6,813 bases of DNA. It comes from JBCDCU01 sp039180865 (lineage in GTDB: Bacteria; Pseudomonadota; Alphaproteobacteria; Rhizobiales; JACESI01). A program made the position numbers and the translations under genes. Each line of letters begins with the position of its first letter. The stretch's first letter is position 1. The DNA lies in the NCBI GenBank assembly GCA_039180865.1, contig JBCDCZ010000244.1, forward strand, positions 1 to 6,813, given 5' to 3'. The notes under the pieces are model-generated. The model was not told the origin of the DNA. It did no database searches and worked only from the letters and a program-made list of their open reading frames with translations. Shown here one piece after another: positions 5,046 through 6,813 of this stretch.

Positions 5046-6592
5046 TGGGCCGCCTCCAAATATTTTTGTGGAATGCTTCCAACGCCGTGCACCCTCGGGC
5101 GAGCAGCAAGCACCCGTTCCGCCGCAAGGCGCCCGGATAATGTTGCCATAGGAATTCCGGGCCCGGGATGAGCGCTGCCACCGGCGAGATAAAGACCTTT
5201 GATCGGCGTATCCGCAGCGGGGCGCTTGAATGATGCGCGCCACCCGTGGGAGGCCCGTCCGTACAGAGCACCGCCTGTCGCCGGAAAGAGCTGGTTAAAG
5301 TCTGCGGGGGTGGTCGCGATCATTCTTTCTTCTGAAGGGTCAATCTCAAGCCCGCACCGCTGCAAAAGAGAAAACGTCCGTTCGCGGCACTCATCAACGA
5401 TCGGCTTATCGAAGTCGGATTGATCGCCCGTCGCTGGCGCATTGACGAGGATAAGGAGGCGTTCTTCGGCACCGCCTACTCCAGCGCCAGCGTCGTCCCG
5501 GTCCTGAGCGCATATATAGACTGTTGGCTTTTCCGGAACTCTGCCATGATTGAACAGGTCGTTGAATTCGGCCTTGTAGTCGAGCGAGAAGAAAACCGAA
5601 TGATGGGCGAGCGGAAATCCCGATGTTTTGGTGAATGCCGACCAGGTGAGAGCCGATAGAGATCGCTCATCAGAAGCCATCAATGGCACCGCGGATTGGA
5701 CCTGTGGGCCGAACAGTCCGGTCGCGATTGCAGCAACATCGCTATTGGTTACAACCTGCGTTGAATTGATGTAGCTGCCATTGGACAGGAGGACGCCTGT
5801 GACTGCGTTGTTCTTGGATGTAATTTTCGTAACGGCCGTACCGTAGGAAAACTCCACACCGAGATCGCGGGCTGCGTTCTCGAGTGCGCGGGCGAGGTTG
5901 TGCATGCCTCCATTGACGAGCCATACGCCTTCCTGTTCGACGTGGGCAACCAGCATGAGGGTTGCCGCGGCCTGGTAGGGCGATGACCCGCAATACGTTG
6001 CGTAACGGCCAAACAATTGATGAAGACGTGGATCCCGAAAATGCCGGCCAAGAGCATCCCACATGCGCATGAATGGACGGGTGCGATAAAGCGCGCCAAG
6101 TTTTGAGAGCCCGACCCGCAATGGGAGATCAAAGAGCCCCGGCCTCTGCGCGCACATATAAGGATCTCTCAATGTATTGAAGATCTGGCGCGTCTCTTCA
6201 CAAAACTCAAGATAGCCGTTCGCTTCCCGGATCCCGGCGAAATCGGCAATCGCCTCATGAGACTGTTTCGTGTCTGCGTAAAGATCGAGAGTGCGGTTCG
6301 GTTCGCCGTTGTCCCAGACATGACGTGCCAGAACGTCGGCACGTTTCAGGCCGACGTGATCTTCAAGGCGTGTACCAGCGGTTTCAAACAGCGCGTCAAA
6401 CACCCAACGCATTGTCAAAACAGTCGGACCGGAATCGATTTTGTGTCCATCTACGTCGACCTGACGCATCTTGCCGCCGGGTTTATCTGCCCGTTCAACG
6501 ACAAGAACACGCAGGCCTGCAGCCTGAAGTTCGATCGCCGCGGCAAGGCCACCCATCCCGGCCCCAGCAATGACCACATCGAAATCACTCAT
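5042..6592 (-). CDS. crtD: 1-hydroxycarotenoid 3,4-desaturase (CrtD)
   Basis: A 516-residue FAD-dependent desaturase of the CrtI/CrtD family. The N-terminus FDVVIAGAGMGGLAAAIEL carries the dinucleotide-binding glycines at 10, 12, 14 and 15, followed by VVERADKPGGKMR and the IDSGPTVLTMRWVFDALF segment. The C-terminal signature GLYLAGGSAHPGPGIPMATL begins at residue 466. CrtD is preferred over a second phytoene desaturase because it is cotranscribed with crtC, as in other purple bacteria, and because SGPTVLTMRWVFD and GGSAHPGPGIPMATLSGR are typical of CrtD proteins. It introduces the C-3,4 double bond into 1-hydroxycarotenoids on the route to demethylspheroidene or anhydrorhodovibrin/spirilloxanthin. 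The ATG at 6592 has AAAGGA upstream on the minus strand (about 8-9 bp away). Its stop overlaps the crtC start. A promoter with a PpsR-type box lies about 150 bp upstream, leaving a rather long leader. Confidence 0.93.
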   Translation of the reverse strand: MSDFDVVIAGAGMGGLAAAIELQAAGLRVLVVERADKPGGKMRQVDVDGHKIDSGPTVLTMRWVFDALFETAGTRLEDHVGLKRADVLARHVWDNGEPNRTLDLYADTKQSHEAIADFAGIREANGYLEFCEETRQIFNTLRDPYMCAQRPGLFDLPLRVGLSKLGALYRTRPFMRMWDALGRHFRDPRLHQLFGRYATYCGSSPYQAAATLMLVAHVEQEGVWLVNGGMHNLARALENAARDLGVEFSYGTAVTKITSKNNAVTGVLLSNGSYINSTQVVTNSDVAAIATGLFGPQVQSAVPLMASDERSLSALTWSAFTKTSGFPLAHHSVFFSLDYKAEFNDLFNHGRVPEKPTVYICAQDRDDAGAGVGGAEERLLILVNAPATGDQSDFDKPIVDECRERTFSLLQRCGLEIDPSEERMIATTPADFNQLFPATGGALYGRASHGWRASFKRPAADTPIKGLYLAGGSAHPGPGIPMATLSGRLAAERVLAARPRVHGVGSIPQKYLEAAQ

Positions 6593-6745
6593 AACTGTTG
6601 TCCTTTGTCATGATCCCTCGTCTTGCGAGATATCCAGACAGAATCGTGAGGCAGCCCGGTTCACAACGAAGCATTTTGCATTGTTCCATCAGGTGCATTG
6701 CGTACGGTTTCGCATGCCTAAGCTATCGACAATTTACAATGACAA

Positions 6746-6774
6746 ATTATACTGTCCATTAAAATAGACAAAAC
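6746..6774 (-). promoter_or_regulatory. crtD: Probable crtD promoter
   Basis: On the minus strand a perfect TATAAT lies at 6751-6746. A 17-bp spacer leads to GTTTTG at 6774-6769, a poor match to the -35 consensus. The spacer is almost entirely occupied by the TGT-N12-ACA box at 6753-6770, so repressor binding would exclude RNA polymerase. Transcription would start near 6739-6740, giving a leader of roughly 147 nt before the crtD ATG. The strong -10 with a weak -35 fits a promoter that may need an activator. Confidence 0.55.
6753..6770. promoter_or_regulatory. PpsR/CrtJ-type operator in the crtD promoter
   Basis: TGTCCATTAAAATAGACA fits TGT-N12-ACA, the PpsR/CrtJ recognition pattern. It lies between the -10 and -35 of the predicted crtD promoter, a common position for this repressor. 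A second palindrome begins 10 bp to the right (6781-6797), a spacing suitable for the cooperative binding described for CrtJ at paired sites. The assignment is by motif and context. Confidence 0.65.
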
Positions 6775-6780
6775 TACACT

Positions 6781-6797
6781 TGTGTCCGTTTGACACA
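6781..6797. promoter_or_regulatory. Second operator-like palindrome overlapping a plus-strand -35
   Basis: TGTGTCCGTTTGACACA is a perfect 17-bp palindrome with six-base arms (TGTGTC/GACACA). The outer TGT and ACA are 11 bp apart, one base fewer than the usual PpsR spacing, so it may be a variant site or bind another regulator. Its right arm overlaps TTGACA (6790-6795), a perfect -35 hexamer on the plus strand whose -10 would fall at or just past the right edge. This suggests a regulated promoter for a rightward gene, probably crtE. Confidence 0.5.
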
Positions 6798-6813
6798 GAT
6801 AGGACGCAGCAAG

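Larger units (their letters stand above)
6593..6813. other. Upstream control region of crtD, shared with a gene beyond the right edge
   Basis: This 221-bp stretch contains no convincing gene. Positions 6593-6740 look like the untranslated leader of crtD. Positions 6741-6813 are AT-rich and hold promoter elements and two operator-like palindromes. By analogy with Rhodobacter, where crtD and crtE are divergent, the gene to the right is probably crtE on the plus strand; this is not visible here. Confidence 0.55.

Noticed and set aside
4575..5171. A 198-codon open frame on the plus strand across crtC and the crtD end
   Set aside because: It is antisense to two conserved genes, with no family features and a composition expected of a shadow frame.
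5046..5243. N-terminal extension of crtC up to ATG 5243
   Set aside because: The added residues do not look like CrtC, lie wholly inside crtD, and GTG 5045 has a good ribosome site and overlaps the crtD stop.
693..6592. crtI and crtD as an inverted gene duplication within the locus
   Set aside because: They share the family fold and end motifs, but the proteins are clearly diverged and this pairing is ancient and general in purple bacteria, not a recent duplication.

Overview
The window is part of a photosynthesis (carotenoid) gene cluster from an anoxygenic phototrophic alphaproteobacterium. The class-level call rests on the gene set and order (crtI-crtB-tspO facing a convergent crtD-crtC operon) and on TGT-N12-ACA palindromes at the promoters, the recognition pattern of the PpsR/CrtJ repressor of purple bacteria. 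The order or genus cannot be fixed from the sequence alone. A member of the Hyphomicrobiales or Rhodobacterales is plausible.

Layout. Positions 1-485 (minus) hold the N-terminal part of a YihY/BrkB-family membrane protein that runs off the left edge. An intergenic region of about 200 bp follows, with a perfect TGT-N12-ACA palindrome lying over the crtI start codon. A plus-strand block then runs crtI (693-2228), crtB (2228-3307, sharing one base with crtI), tspO (3314-3805) and a 58-residue single-pass membrane protein of unknown function (3840-4016). It meets head-on, across a 54-bp gap with no recognisable terminator, a minus-strand operon: crtD (5042-6592) followed by crtC (4071-5045), coupled by a 4-base GTGA overlap. 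From 6593 to the right edge is a promoter region with two operator-like palindromes. One sits inside a minus-strand promoter for crtD. The other overlaps a perfect TTGACA that would belong to a plus-strand gene beyond the window, by analogy crtE.

Function. CrtB condenses two geranylgeranyl diphosphates to phytoene, CrtI desaturates phytoene to neurosporene or lycopene, CrtC hydrates the end (C-1,2) and CrtD introduces the C-3,4 double bond. Together they give the acyclic carotenoids of the spheroidene or spirilloxanthin series bound by light-harvesting and reaction-centre complexes. The geranylgeranyl diphosphate synthase (crtE) and the O-methylase (crtF) are not in the window. crtA, which adjoins crtI in Rhodobacter, is absent here: its place is taken by the yihY-like gene, so crtI probably lies at one edge of the cluster. 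TspO is known in Rhodobacter as a negative modulator of photopigment genes.

The coding content is a well-known pathway and not a new system. The less ordinary points are the operator over the crtI start codon with no Shine-Dalgarno sequence, the paired operators right of crtD, the small membrane protein after tspO with a hairpin in front of it, and the terminator-less convergence.
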